From Siphlonurus alternatus (Eukaryota > Arthropoda > Insecta > Ephemeroptera > Siphlonuridae), in assembly GCA_949825025.1 (NCBI GenBank), contig OX463788.1:32304878-32368877 (forward strand): 64,000 nucleotides of DNA, read 5' to 3'. The stretch's first letter is position 1, and each line of letters begins with the position of its first letter. The notes under the pieces were generated by a model. That model was not told the DNA's origin and made no database searches. It saw only the letters and a list, made by a program, of their open reading frames with translations. Below are positions 11,201 to 24,244 of the stretch, piece after piece. Made by a program: the position numbers and the translations under genes.

Positions 11201-14200
11201 GCGGTCCGCCTCTTCTAAACTTGACAATCTTGGTTTTCTCTGTGTTAATTTCTAGACCATTTGTTTTGGCCCAGATAGATAGATTGTTTAGCGCTTTTTG
11301 TAGCTTGATTTTGCTCTTTGAAATAATAGCAAGATCATCTGCATATAAATTTAGCAAGACTTGATCATTTTCATTTTCACAGTTTATATCTCTTGTAATT
11401 TCGGTTATATCTGCAGTAAAAAGATTGTAAAGGAGAGAGCTGCTTGGGTCTCCTTGCAAAACTCCGTTAGATTGAATAATATTACTAGAACATAAATAAG
11501 CGATCTTGAACACATACATAATTGATATTTAGAATAACAGCTAAGATATTCAAAATTTCAGAAGGAATTACTTTAAATGACTTCAGCTTTTCAATGAGCA
11601 AATTCCTATTGACCGAATCAAAAGCTTTTCTGAAGTCTACAAAAGCAATGTATAAATGACCCTTTGGCTTCTCCAGTGCTAATTTAATTTGATTATGTAC
11701 TGTGGATACAGCTTGTATTGCTCATAAATTATTATTAGTCTTTTATTAAACACAGAAAGTGTACATATTAACAGCACTAGAAACATACATTATAGAAAAA
11801 CATTACAATAGAACACATAAAACATACATACAAAACATATATAATAGTACCATAATAAACTAAAATATTGTGTACCCAAACTTTGCTTTACCTTCTGATG
11901 GGTAAAATAATAAACTGAAAAATAAATGTTAAAGCTGATTCGTGTTAGTATCTAGTTCGCCGATCTCAGCTTGGTAGAATTTACATGGCTTGCCTATCTC
12001 AATCTGGTATCTGGTAACATACTAAATGAATCGACAATCTACATAAATTCTACCAAGTTACTATTGGCGATCAGGAACTATCACAACATTATGCTACACT
12101 AGGAACTACTTTTTCTCCTATACATATTTTGTTTTTACTTTTCAAGTGCAGCTTCTAAGTAGCTAGATTATAGTCCTGAGTGTTCCAAGATAATAGGTAG
12201 TATACAGAATTTTTCTCTCAACTTTAAAATTAGGGCGATATGTTCCCCCCACCCCCCCTCCTGCAAGGGGTCTTTGGAACTGTATGCTAATACCGATTAA
12301 TTATTCATGGTAAAAAAGTCAATAATTAAAGAGACACAGACCTCAAATTACAAATTAGACAGACACCAAGTGTTGCTTAAGTTTGTAATCATTTTTATCC
12401 GCACGCAGTGCAATCGTGCGAAGTTGCGCTGCAAAAAGAACATCCTTGCTGACGTCAGCAAGGAATAAATTTCTTACTTTGCAACACAACTTTGCACGCC
12501 TACACTATGTGTGGAGAAAATTTATGTGAATGTTGATATTATGATTAATTGGTGAGTGCCTATTTTGTAATTTGAGGTCTGTATCCATTTAAGGTATGAA
12601 AAGAATGCACAATATCATTAAATAATAATTACTGTATCTTGATAGTGTATAGATTTTCTTCAAGTTGTAGGTGTCTGCTATTTTTTTAGTATGCTTACTT
12701 GAAAGATTGACGTCAGCACCCCTGAGAGCCTCAACAGTCTCCCCAATCTGTTGTGTGTGCTGCTGCAGTTGCTGGCCCATACGTTCCGACAACTCTCGGG
12801 TGAAAGCCGTCCTCTGAGAGTGCAGTGCTGTATTCTTGTCTTCTGTTAGCACCACTGCCTGCTGGTGAAGCTGCACCTGAGCCCTCCGCTCTCCCTCCTC
12901 ACGTACTTGCACCAACTGAAACACACAAAATTAGCATTCTGTCTTCATATATATGCTTGATATTTTATAACCCTTACTATTTATAAGTGAACTATAATTA
13001 TTGTATATTATAAAATATAATCGTATATTATAACATATATTTGTATATTATAATTGTATGCGTGTTTTGTTGGGTTTTATTCTTATGTGATGTGCATTTA
13101 TTAATTAGTTAATTTTATTTTCATTAAATTTTAACTTCTGCGGAGTGTTTACAAACTCAAAAGTAGCAACGTTGAGAAAACATCTTCCTATTATTTGTAC
13201 ATTTGATATCACATCCCCTCACATACAAGTCAACCCGAGGCTTGTAGTCCCTTCCCGCTTAACTAATAAAATGAATTTGGATAACCTTCAATCTTTTGTC
13301 ACAGAAAACACTCAAAATTTTAATGCTGTGATCTAATCTCACAATATTCAGTGAACTGTTTAAATACAAAACTGCAGCAACAACTTGATAGAAGTAAACT
13401 AATCAAGTACTGTATCATAATTTCTAAACAATAATTTCTTTATAAAAAGATGTATTGTACTGCTTTTCATAAACAGTAAACAATGTATTTGTGTCATATA
13501 TTTGAATTATCAGCAGGCAAAGCTACTGCTGCACAATTTCTTTCTATGGCTTGAAAGAAGGTACCGGTACTCCCTCTACTAGGAATCTTCCTTGAAGGAT
13601 GTTATTTACACTTTTAAAATTATATACAGTATTAGACTTTTTTTTTTACCCAATTGCACCGATGAGGTCTAACTTTAAGCCAGGCCTAAGTTTGTTGATT
13701 TCAATTATTGCAACAATCAAAATCAACAAAGGTAAGCCTGGATTAAAGTTCGACCTCATCTATGCAATGGAGTATTTTATTTTTAGAATATAATTATATT
13801 CTACTGTTTTGAGTGGCTAGATGGTGTGTCTCACTGACCTGTGCCTGATATTCTTGGCTGAGCAGCTCGCGCAGCTCCTCCTCTTTGGCTGCCAGGTGTG
13901 CCTGCACACGCTGCTCAACGTCTTCTTCTCCAGCCTCTACCAGACTATCCAGCAATGCTCGCTCCTCCTCTTGCTGCCATCAGACAATTAGACACATTAG
14001 CTAAAACTACTGCAACTTAACAACATCCAGTAAAATTAAACCCGACTACCAAAACCTGATTATTTTTTTCAGGATCAAATTTAAATTTTAACACTTTGTA
14101 GCAAAGATTACAAATTTAACAACATAACCCACTAAAAAAAAAATACATATATAAATAAGTTTTAAAAAAAAGTGCTCAATAGAAATTTTGAAGCTTTCCA

Positions 14201-17200
14201 CAATCACGTCTTAATTGCAAAATCATTACATACACCATTTCTGCTCCTTACCGAGTGTTTAGCCAGCTGTTCCTTGTAGCGTATCATACGAAGGGCCACT
14301 AGCAGCACAAACAAGTCCTGGTCCTCCTTTTTGCCACTGTCCCAGCCCGGACCAAGCTCTTGCTGAAACATGTAGCAAGAAATCATAATTATATAGTGCT
14401 CTAAAATACCAAGTTAATCTAGATTAATATCATAAAAGAAAGTTAAAAAAAAAAAAAAAAAAAAATGAAATGAAATGAAATGAAATAAAATGAAATACCT
14501 AGTGTGTGATGCTGAAGTTGGTTCATAGTTCATGCCTACATGTTACTTGTTTTCCACTTAGTATTTTCTTCCTTCTCAAGATACTACCATTGTCTGCACA
14601 GTATATTATGTATTTGTCAATTTCCCTTTAGTTGGTTCAGTCTATTTCAAAAGATAATCATCTTCTTTTCTATGTGTACTTGGTTTTGACCATTAAGCTA
14701 TCACATTACTTCTAGTAAAAGTCAAGCGACAGGATTCTTTCTCTTTTCCTTTGCAGATAACATATCAATTAATAATAATGAATTATGTATGTAGTTTATC
14801 TTTCCACATTGTACTGCTGATAATGTAAGTACAGTACAATAAACCCAATTGAATCAATAATGAGAAGGTGGCATTTTTAACTTTGCAACAACCTACACAA
14901 GTAGTCAGTCCATAATTTCAAACAAAGGTTCAACAGATACCATTAATTATATTTGTAATAAAACTAAAGAGTTATTCAGTATGTGTCAGAAAACTCTGTT
15001 TCTATCTGCTTTTGACAGTGAGAGGTATTTCTTACCTCAAGTTTTCGGTAGGCGTCTTGAACTTGTTGCTGCAGCAGTTGTGAGGGCTTCAGAGTGGCCT
15101 GGGCCTGGTGAAGGCTGGTTTCGGCCTCATGTAATTTTGCTTCTGCCGATGCCACACTCTGTTGGGCCCCTCGCACACTCTCTGCACTGCCGGGTAGTAC
15201 ACTGTTCTGCAGAGCCGCCCTCAGAATTCCAAGCTGAGACCTGCCAAGACACAAAAAATGTAATGATGCACATCTTTATCATTATCATCATCAAATACAG
15301 TATAAAGCACAAAATCAAAGGGTGAACATACTACCAAGGTTAAGTCCAGAACAATTTAATTCCCGTTTGTAAACAGTATATGTACTCGCAATGAAAGCCT
15401 TTCTTTAGTGTTATGCTCAACTGTCTCAGTGCATAATTACTTTATTATTACTATTTTTACACAAATATTACAAACGTAGACCATAGAATGAAAGATTTAT
15501 CCAACAATTAGCAAGGATTTAAAAAAAAAAAAAATGTAGGAAGTAAAACTACATTGTTGAAATTTGAGGATTAAATTCAGCAGTCAAAATAGGGCTTGTG
15601 GTAGGTCTATTAAGGTGAAAATAAAATAAACCAAAAAAAGATCAACATAAAGAAAGAAAAAGAAAGACTAAAAAAAGTTATAGCAATAATAGCAAAAAGA
15701 AACAATTTGGGTTAATAGAATTAAATCAAATGGGGACTTCTCCAAATTAATTTTATCCATTATTTTTAGGAATGAAAGTATTTCAGCTTCACCATTGGGG
15801 GGAAGAGGGGACTTATAAATAAATTATGGCAGTCATATTGACAATTAATGTCTAGAATATTAATATATTTTCACTCTGTCAGGTTAATATTTCCTTTGTC
15901 CGTTCTAAAACAATTTACAATAATAATGAAGTGTTATTGTACAAATATACTAGAGAAACGCCATAATAATTATATCACTATTGGGTGGATGCAGATGATC
16001 TGCATTAGTCCTAATTTACATACCATTCCGAAAAATATATCAATCTGGTAAAATCTCGATCTTGACTTACAAAATTCACAAATTTACAAAATATTTTCTC
16101 TCCGAATAGTTAGATAGAGAAGTGCATGTTTAGTAACCTCAAATTATGATCGAATTTACGATGCTCTAATGGTGGCCCCTAGAGAACATTTCAAGCATTT
16201 TTTCATTTTTTGAAAGTAAAATACGCGCGCGTGGTGATTTAAAATATTTGATCAAAAGAATCTAGAATAAAAGAAGGAAAACAAAATAAAAAATAAATAA
16301 ATAAATAAATAAATAAACAAAAACGAAAAAAAATATATATTATATTATTCTTAATTAAACCCTATTGGGTACTTCTATTTACTAATTACATACTACTTCG
16401 AAACCCCGAACCTTCCGAAACCCTAACTTGAGCGTTTCGCGGGCTCTTCTGGAACGAGGGCGGCCACGGCCTTGCAAATCCATCCCGGCATTTGCCTGCG
16501 GCTGAGGGAAACGTGGAAACCTCAGCCAGGATGGACGCTACAGCTTTTGTCAATGAACCGGAATTGCAATGGTCCAAAGCCAGGGGAACCACATAGTGGA
16601 AAAGCGCAACATTTTACCCTGGGTGGGAAACGTGGTTTTTGTTGAAAATGGTCACCCATCCAACTACTAACCACGCGCGGCGTTGCTTGACTTCGGTGAT
16701 CTGACGAGACCCGGTCAAGCGCACTGCGCCACACCTCCCAATATATATATATATATATATATATATACAGGACGACATAATTAAGTTGCGATGTATAGAA
16801 TAAACTTGGGTTATTTGCGTGATCGTGTAAAAGTTCACAACGCGCAAATTAAGGGATTGTCAGTTCGCCGAATTTGTTGAAAAGGAGATCGAGTAAAGCA
16901 AAAATTGCATGCAAATTAGTTTCAGTGTCGACACTCGATCATTCACGCGATAAATTAAAAACGAAGTGCATCGTCATTAATATCATCGAAAATGTCTCGG
17001 GCAGCAATTAAAATACGAAACTTTTGAGGATCGAGAGGTTCTGCATTTTCCGTAATTGCATGGATTCAAAATTAAATTTAAAATTGAACATTCATAACAA
17101 ATGCTTTATTAAATTTGGTAGTTTTTTTTAAAAAATACTTAAAATTTCATCCCACAAGCATTTTTTATCACAACTCAAAATTCGCAAACGCGTCGTAACA

Positions 17201-20200
17201 TATAATAAAATTATTAACGATCGCGCGAGATCAATTTTATTTTTTATAGTGTCAACTCTTGGGATTTTCAGTAAAAAAATATATAATTATACATTGCTAA
17301 AACTTTTATTTCTATATTTTAGTTACTGGTCTGATATAATGCAGTAATTGAGATCTTAAAAATAATTTGTGTCGAATCTTTATTGTCCAGATCGTACGAC
17401 AAAATTGCATTGCTGCATGTATTGACAACGAAATTCAGACGATTTCTTTAATTTTCTAAAAGATTTAAAATACAGAATTAAACTTTTTTTTCTTCTTCTG
17501 AAATTACTAAATATTATATTATGGTCACTTATTATTACGCGATGTTATGATATACACGTGATCGAGCGTAATAATTGTGATCTCTTTACACCACGAGTTA
17601 ATGCGTGTCTTCATTTACAAAATATATTTATTTCAGGGACCGGATGCACGCGTTTTTTTCGTACATCCGAGATGCGCATCCGGATGCAAATTAATTTTTC
17701 GTGCATCCATGGATGCGCATCCGGATGCAAATTTATTTTTCATGCATCTGGGATGCGCATCTGGATGCAAATTTATTTTTCATGCATCTGGGATGCGCAT
17801 CCAGATGCATTAATTTTTTCCCGTGCATCTGGGATGCACGGATGCGGATGCAAGCCCATTTTTGCGCATCCGTGTGCATCTTGCATCTGCATCCGCATCC
17901 GATCTTTGGTTTTTATAATACACTTTGTTTCTTGTAATTTTTAAACGACAAGTGGCAAATAAAGTTAAAAAATATGCCTCGTGTTAAAGATTTATTTAGA
18001 GGCAATTAGCAAAAAAACTGATAAAAAAGAGAAAAAAAAAAGTGTTATATGGATGCAAATTTATTTTTCGTGCATCCGTGGATGCGCATCCGGATGCAAA
18101 TTTATTTTTCATGCATCTGGGATGCGCATCCGGATGCATTCATTTTTCCCCGTGCATCTGGGATGCGCATCCGGATGCATTCATTTTTTCCTGTGCATCT
18201 GGGATGCACGGATGCGGATGCAAGCCCATTTTTGCGCATCCGTGTGCATCTTGCATCTGCATCCGCATCCGCATCCGATCCCTGATTTATTTATAATGCG
18301 GTTTAATGATGCTATAATATAACATGTGTCTTATTAATTTATTAATACATTAAAATAATGTTTTTAGTGTTTTACTTCTTCTCGAAGTACTACGCAACTT
18401 TAATGCGTAAATCGCGATCGATCGCGATCTTTTTACCGCATTGCATATTTTTATTTTTTCAGCTAAAAATTTAATTTTTACGTAACATCGAGGATTTCAG
18501 ATTCCGAGGGACCAAAAAGTCATTACGCTATTACCTTATAACGAGTATTACGTTATAACGAGTTTTTCCTATACCACACAATGTTAATTTTGTCGGGACC
18601 GCGATCTCCTTTACGCAATATCGAATTTTACCTTTTAATAACAAGTTGCGTAATAACGAGTTTTTACTGTATGTATATATAATATATGTATATATATATA
18701 TAAAAGTGATTCAGCCCAAACCCCAAATACTGTATGATATCTGTAAATTTTGAGGGTTGTAACTTTGCTTCAGCAGAAAAATTATAACTTTTGATAATGA
18801 ATTACATTGTACCTCGTACAAAATAATGAGATGTATCTGCCTGCCAAGATCTCTTGTGCAATAATGAGCTATCTGTTGTTTCAGGTGTGCAATTAAAAGC
18901 CATAAATGAAGGCTTCAAGTCCGCTGATTTTGTGATGTTTCCACCGCCCTATCTACGCCTTTGTAAAAAAATAATAATAAAAGTTAATATCCTTGACGCC
19001 ATTTTACCATTTCGGGTGTGGCCAGGTATTTTTACCTTGTGTGTAACAGTTATCTTGCGACCATGCTGGGGCGTACCAGGCACCCAGAACCCTTTTCTTC
19101 ACTCTTCTGGGCTCCTATTACCAGATCTGTGCAGCCTGCAGTGGCAGTGCAATGCTGTAGGGCAGCGGAGTATAGACAGCCGTAAGCTGTCTTCCTCCTA
19201 CCAACTCCATAATCTAGTAATCAGTCACACTCATCCCAAGTCACGAAAAGTCTGTCGTATTCGGGAATCAAACCGGGGACCTCTCAGACCAGAACCAGGG
19301 GAACTAACCACTACACTACAGAGCAGTCATATGTATTGATACTACATATACCTAATATTTGTGTTTTCTGATGTGTGAATAAATATCATAGCTCACATCT
19401 GCTGTTATCTCATTTTGACTGCTTACTTACTTTGCTTTGGCTCCAGCTTCTGACGCTTTTTTGGCCAAGAGATCAGCGTCACAGTTCCTGGCAATCAAGC
19501 CTGCCAGCACCTTTTCACTCGGCTCTGAGTTTGAATAACGCGACAACTCCTCACCCAAACCTGGCAGCATAACAACAGTTATCAGATTTCCAACAAGCCA
19601 TCACATAGAAAGAGGACAATCTATTTAATTAAATATCATTATGCATGTTGTTTAAATCTAAAAAATACTACGATCAGTGTGGACCAGCAGCAGCAGAAAT
19701 GCTATTCTAAATTACATAAAAAAAAAAAAAAAATCAATGATGCTGAATTCTGAATAAACTGATGGTAACAAATGAATAAATACGGTAGATGAATAGATAA
19801 ACAACAAATAAATAAATAACTAAATGAATAAATACACTTAGTATACTGTATATTGTAATTTAATCATTGCAATATTTCAACTCCTCCAACTTTTACTATG
19901 TATGTGCTGTCCTGTATAATATATTTCACATCAGCCAAAATAAGCAATAATAAATTATAGTACTGTAAAAACTGTATTTTCTAGAATTACCTAGTTTTGA
20001 AATGCATATATATACATACTAAATAAAATTTACAATGTGAGATTCTTTATCCCACAAATTGTTTCATAAAAATAAATTGTATGAACATAAATCCTTAGCT
20101 TATAGTACAGTATTATGGTATATTATACATTAGCAACAGCCATTAGCATTCAAATGACCGTCTACCTTTGATATGTTGAGCAGCCTGGGAGTGTGCAGCA

Positions 20201-23200
20201 GCGGCAACAAGTGAAGCATCGTCGAGGGCAGAGCGTAGCTCGGCTAGAGTCCTTGCAGCAGCTGTCTGAGCGTCACGCTCTTGCTTCTTCTTTAGTAGAC
20301 TTTCTTCAGCAGCAGGCACAGCTGGAGAGGCAGCTGCAGCTTTTGGTTCCTCCTTCTTCACTGGTCTGGACACAAGCAAAACATTATACATTCCACCAGA
20401 ATTAAGACTGATGTAGCAATTCAATGAGAAAATTTTATTACGAAAAGTCTTTCAAGCCTATTCTACATCTGGAAATACTTCGTTCCTGGAATGGAAGTGA
20501 CATAGATATGGTGTTTAATATTCATATTTATCTTTATTGCTTTTCGATTGTACATTACAATGTAAGCACATCAATAGCAGTGTGATTAGCAACCTCATGG
20601 TAAGTGTCAACTATTCTAAACATAACAAATAAAAAACAAAAGAAAAATTTAACACTTGTAAGCAATACCACTCACAATGGACAATTTGCATGACATTTTT
20701 TTTATTGCAGAAATAGATAGAGGGTGCAAAGTTATGCCACTCTGAATTTTTCAGATTTTTTAGAGACCGGGAACTATTTTTAAAAAATTATTGAAAGTTG
20801 ATTTTATAACGCCACGAGGAGTCTGTCCTTAAGAAAAGGATAGGCGCTAAACACCCGCGACGTCATAAAACTGACTTTCAAATTTTTTTTAAAAATAGTT
20901 CCCGCTCTCAAAAAAATCTGAAAAAATTCAGAGTAGCATAATTTGGTACCCTCTATCCATTTCTGCAATAAAAAAATGTCATGTAAATTGTCCATATCAA
21001 TCCAGAAGAGGCGAAAATTAAAGTAAACAGATTGAGACAATTAGACAATAATATAGCAAGTATATTATGTGTAAAAAGCAATAAATCATCAACAATATAA
21101 TAAAACAACAACAATAATTCCATATGTTCAACTTAAGACTCTAATACAATAATTATTTAACAATTTATTCCTAACAATAAATCACTATAAAGATAACAAA
21201 AAATTGCTGAAAAATAAACAAACACTGGAAGGGGACCAGATGGAGATGTCCATTACCTGAAAATTAATAGTGTTAGTACATGATAATATTGATGATAAAA
21301 CAATTCATCAGAGACCTAAATATTAAGAAATTTCTCATTCAGATAATCTTGAACACTGTAGTAACATTTCTTAACTAAAAAATCTTTTAATAAACATGGA
21401 AAATTGCATTAAGCAGCTGCAGAAAGTTTGGGTTGTGTTATAATTTATATGAAATCATACTCCACATGACCAGATGCAAATTAAAGCTTGAAAGACTGTA
21501 CCATATATACTGTATATCGACGTGGCAGCGCCCATTTGTCCCATCTGCTTTTGGAAAAGTTTGGATTTTAATTTATTTACGCTATGCAGAGCCATCTTTT
21601 GTGTAAATTTTGTACTAAAATCAATTCACGCGCCGATAGAGCACTGATAGAGCTTCTGAAAACACTCAAAAGATGGCTCTGCATAGCGTAAATATATTAA
21701 AATACGAACTTTTCCGAAAGCAGATGGTACAAATGGGCGCTGCCACGTCGATATAAGATTCCTACAGAACTTCCATACACTCTGATATTGCAAGAGTCTG
21801 TAGGAAGAGACACAACAGAGACACAGTCCAAGCATTTTAAAAATGGCTTGTTGCTTGCCACTACCCCCACTACCTTTCAAAGTCTTCATATTATAACAAT
21901 TATAATGAGAGTGAAATTTAAAAAATGCAACTTACTCTAAAGTAAAAATTAACCACCAGACAAAAATGCCACCCCCCCTTTTTTTTGTTATTTAAGGAAA
22001 GAAAGAAATGCTACTGGTTATTGATTTATAATTTCTGGAACTTACATAGGTGCTGTAATTTTAGGCACTGGATTTGGTTCTGAAACTTTTTCTTTAGCTG
22101 TTTGCAGTATGGTTGAAGTTTTTTCTTGGGCAACACCAGCTAGGCTGGTAATTTGGTCGATGAGGTCGCATGTTAAGCTCAGAACAGAGTCAGAGTATGG
22201 CACGTTGTCTTCAAGCAGTTTCCTGAAGCTTGGGTCGTACTTGGCATAAACAGCAGTGCCAGCAGTGGCCACTGTCATTGTGCCAACCACCAGCCACACC
22301 CCGCCGCCGCCACGACCGCTGAAATAAACACAAACTCTGGTTCAGTATTTGCTGGTACACACACATTTCGAAATTTTACAGCAACACTGACAGCAAAAGG
22401 GAAAAAGCAGAAGAAATCTTTCTAATAAAAAAATCTATTTTTTTACCTAAATTATAAAAATTTACAAACGTAGTAGAAAGATACAAAGTACAGAAGTACG
22501 TAGTACCTTTCGGGAATTTTAAAACTACCAATTTTATTTAGCCTATGATTGGTTAAACTTTTGAAAGAAGGCCCCGCATTTAACTGCCACTACAATCTTT
22601 TAAGCTAGGGTTTACTTCTGAAAACATTTGGGATAGGGTACCGGTAGTTTGTTTCTTGAATGTGAGTGGCATGCATAAGGCGTTTCAGCTAGTGTTGTAA
22701 AAATGTGAAAGTTCACTGCGAACATTCAAGAAGTTCGCTCGCGAACATATAAAGTTCACTCATGCAATGTTCGTTCGCGAACTTGTGAAACCTAATTCAA
22801 AAATCCCGCGTAAATTTCAGCGTTCTGATTGGTTACATCTGTGTTCTTAAATAAAAAGTTAAAATTAAATAGAAATTTGAATTAAAACACCTTATTTGTA
22901 ACTATTACTACTATTTTGGGTGCCAAAAATGAAAGGACACGATACTAAATGTATATCTTAACTCCCAAAGGCTATGACAGGACAAAAGAAATAATTACTT
23001 TTTTGCGAGGGTAAATTTATTCAAGTTATATCTTTAACTTGCTTTCATGAAGTTAATTGTCATTAAATGTGAACATCTTGCTGTTTAGTTTGCTGAATAT
23101 CGAATTAAGTGTACTTTTGTACAGAATTCAAACGTTCCCGGTTATTTACATGTTCGCGAACTTTGTAATGTTCGCGAAGTGAACTTGTGAAAGTTCACTC

Positions 23201-24018
23201 ATCAGAAGTTCCTTTCGTTTTTTACAACACTAGTTTCAGCAGGCACCCTACTTTTTCAGACATTTTTTGTTACCATTTGAGATTTAGTTTATATAAAAAA
23301 ACATAAGTTGCCATAATAGCGTCTACATAATACTGCTGGTTCAAGTTGATAGAAAATTCTTTTTTTGACAATGTCAAGTAATTTTCCCATAAGAAACTGA
23401 CTGTACAGAAAATACATCAGAAAAAGATTTTTCTACCAAATTGACATCAGCAATATAGACGCTACCACAACAATAAAAATTAACGACAGCCAGACATAAA
23501 CTTTTGCTTGAAAGACTGTAGAGAGGGTTCTAGCTGCTGATTGGCTTAATTAAATATCTTTCCAATAAAACTCCTTCTTACATCACAACACAACTCAAGA
23601 TTTATAAACCAAAATTTCCATGAGCTTAAAAGGGACAAAAGTGCATTTTTCAGATTTAGCAGGCATTATCGATAATGTAGATCTACAGCTAAAGAGATGC
23701 AGAATTGTTTATAATTATGTTAATTTTTGGTTTGTAAGAAAAGTATGATACCCACATATTGTCTGCAGAAAAAGAAAAAAACAGCTTGATTGCATCACAA
23801 TTCATACATCTTAAATCAACTTTTTGACGCAAATTGAGCACCGGTAACATACTGGCTGTCTGGAGTAACACAGTCAAGAGGTGTATGATATAATATGCCA
23901 TGAATACTGTTTGCATATTGGTAACCAACTTGTGGATATTTATAATGTACTGGTATCATATAATCATATGCATACAGTACAATTGTCAGTACGTAGTACA
24001 TACGTCCTAATAAATTTT

Positions 24019-24105
<87 letters not shown>

Positions 24106-24187
24106 GGGGGTCCGTTACTATCCACGTGGTGTAATTAGACTATTATACAATATGATAAGTATATTACTGTCATATATAATTATATAT

Positions 24188-24244
<57 letters not shown>

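Noticed and set aside
17558..18322. Overlapping frames of 78-128 residues (HLGCASGCKF...)
   Set aside because: They are translations of the GGATGCGCATCC tandem array in all frames. There is no codon-level constraint.
19255..19325. tRNA gene, minus strand
   Set aside because: A- and B-box-like words are present, but a full cloverleaf is not. It continues into a SINE body.
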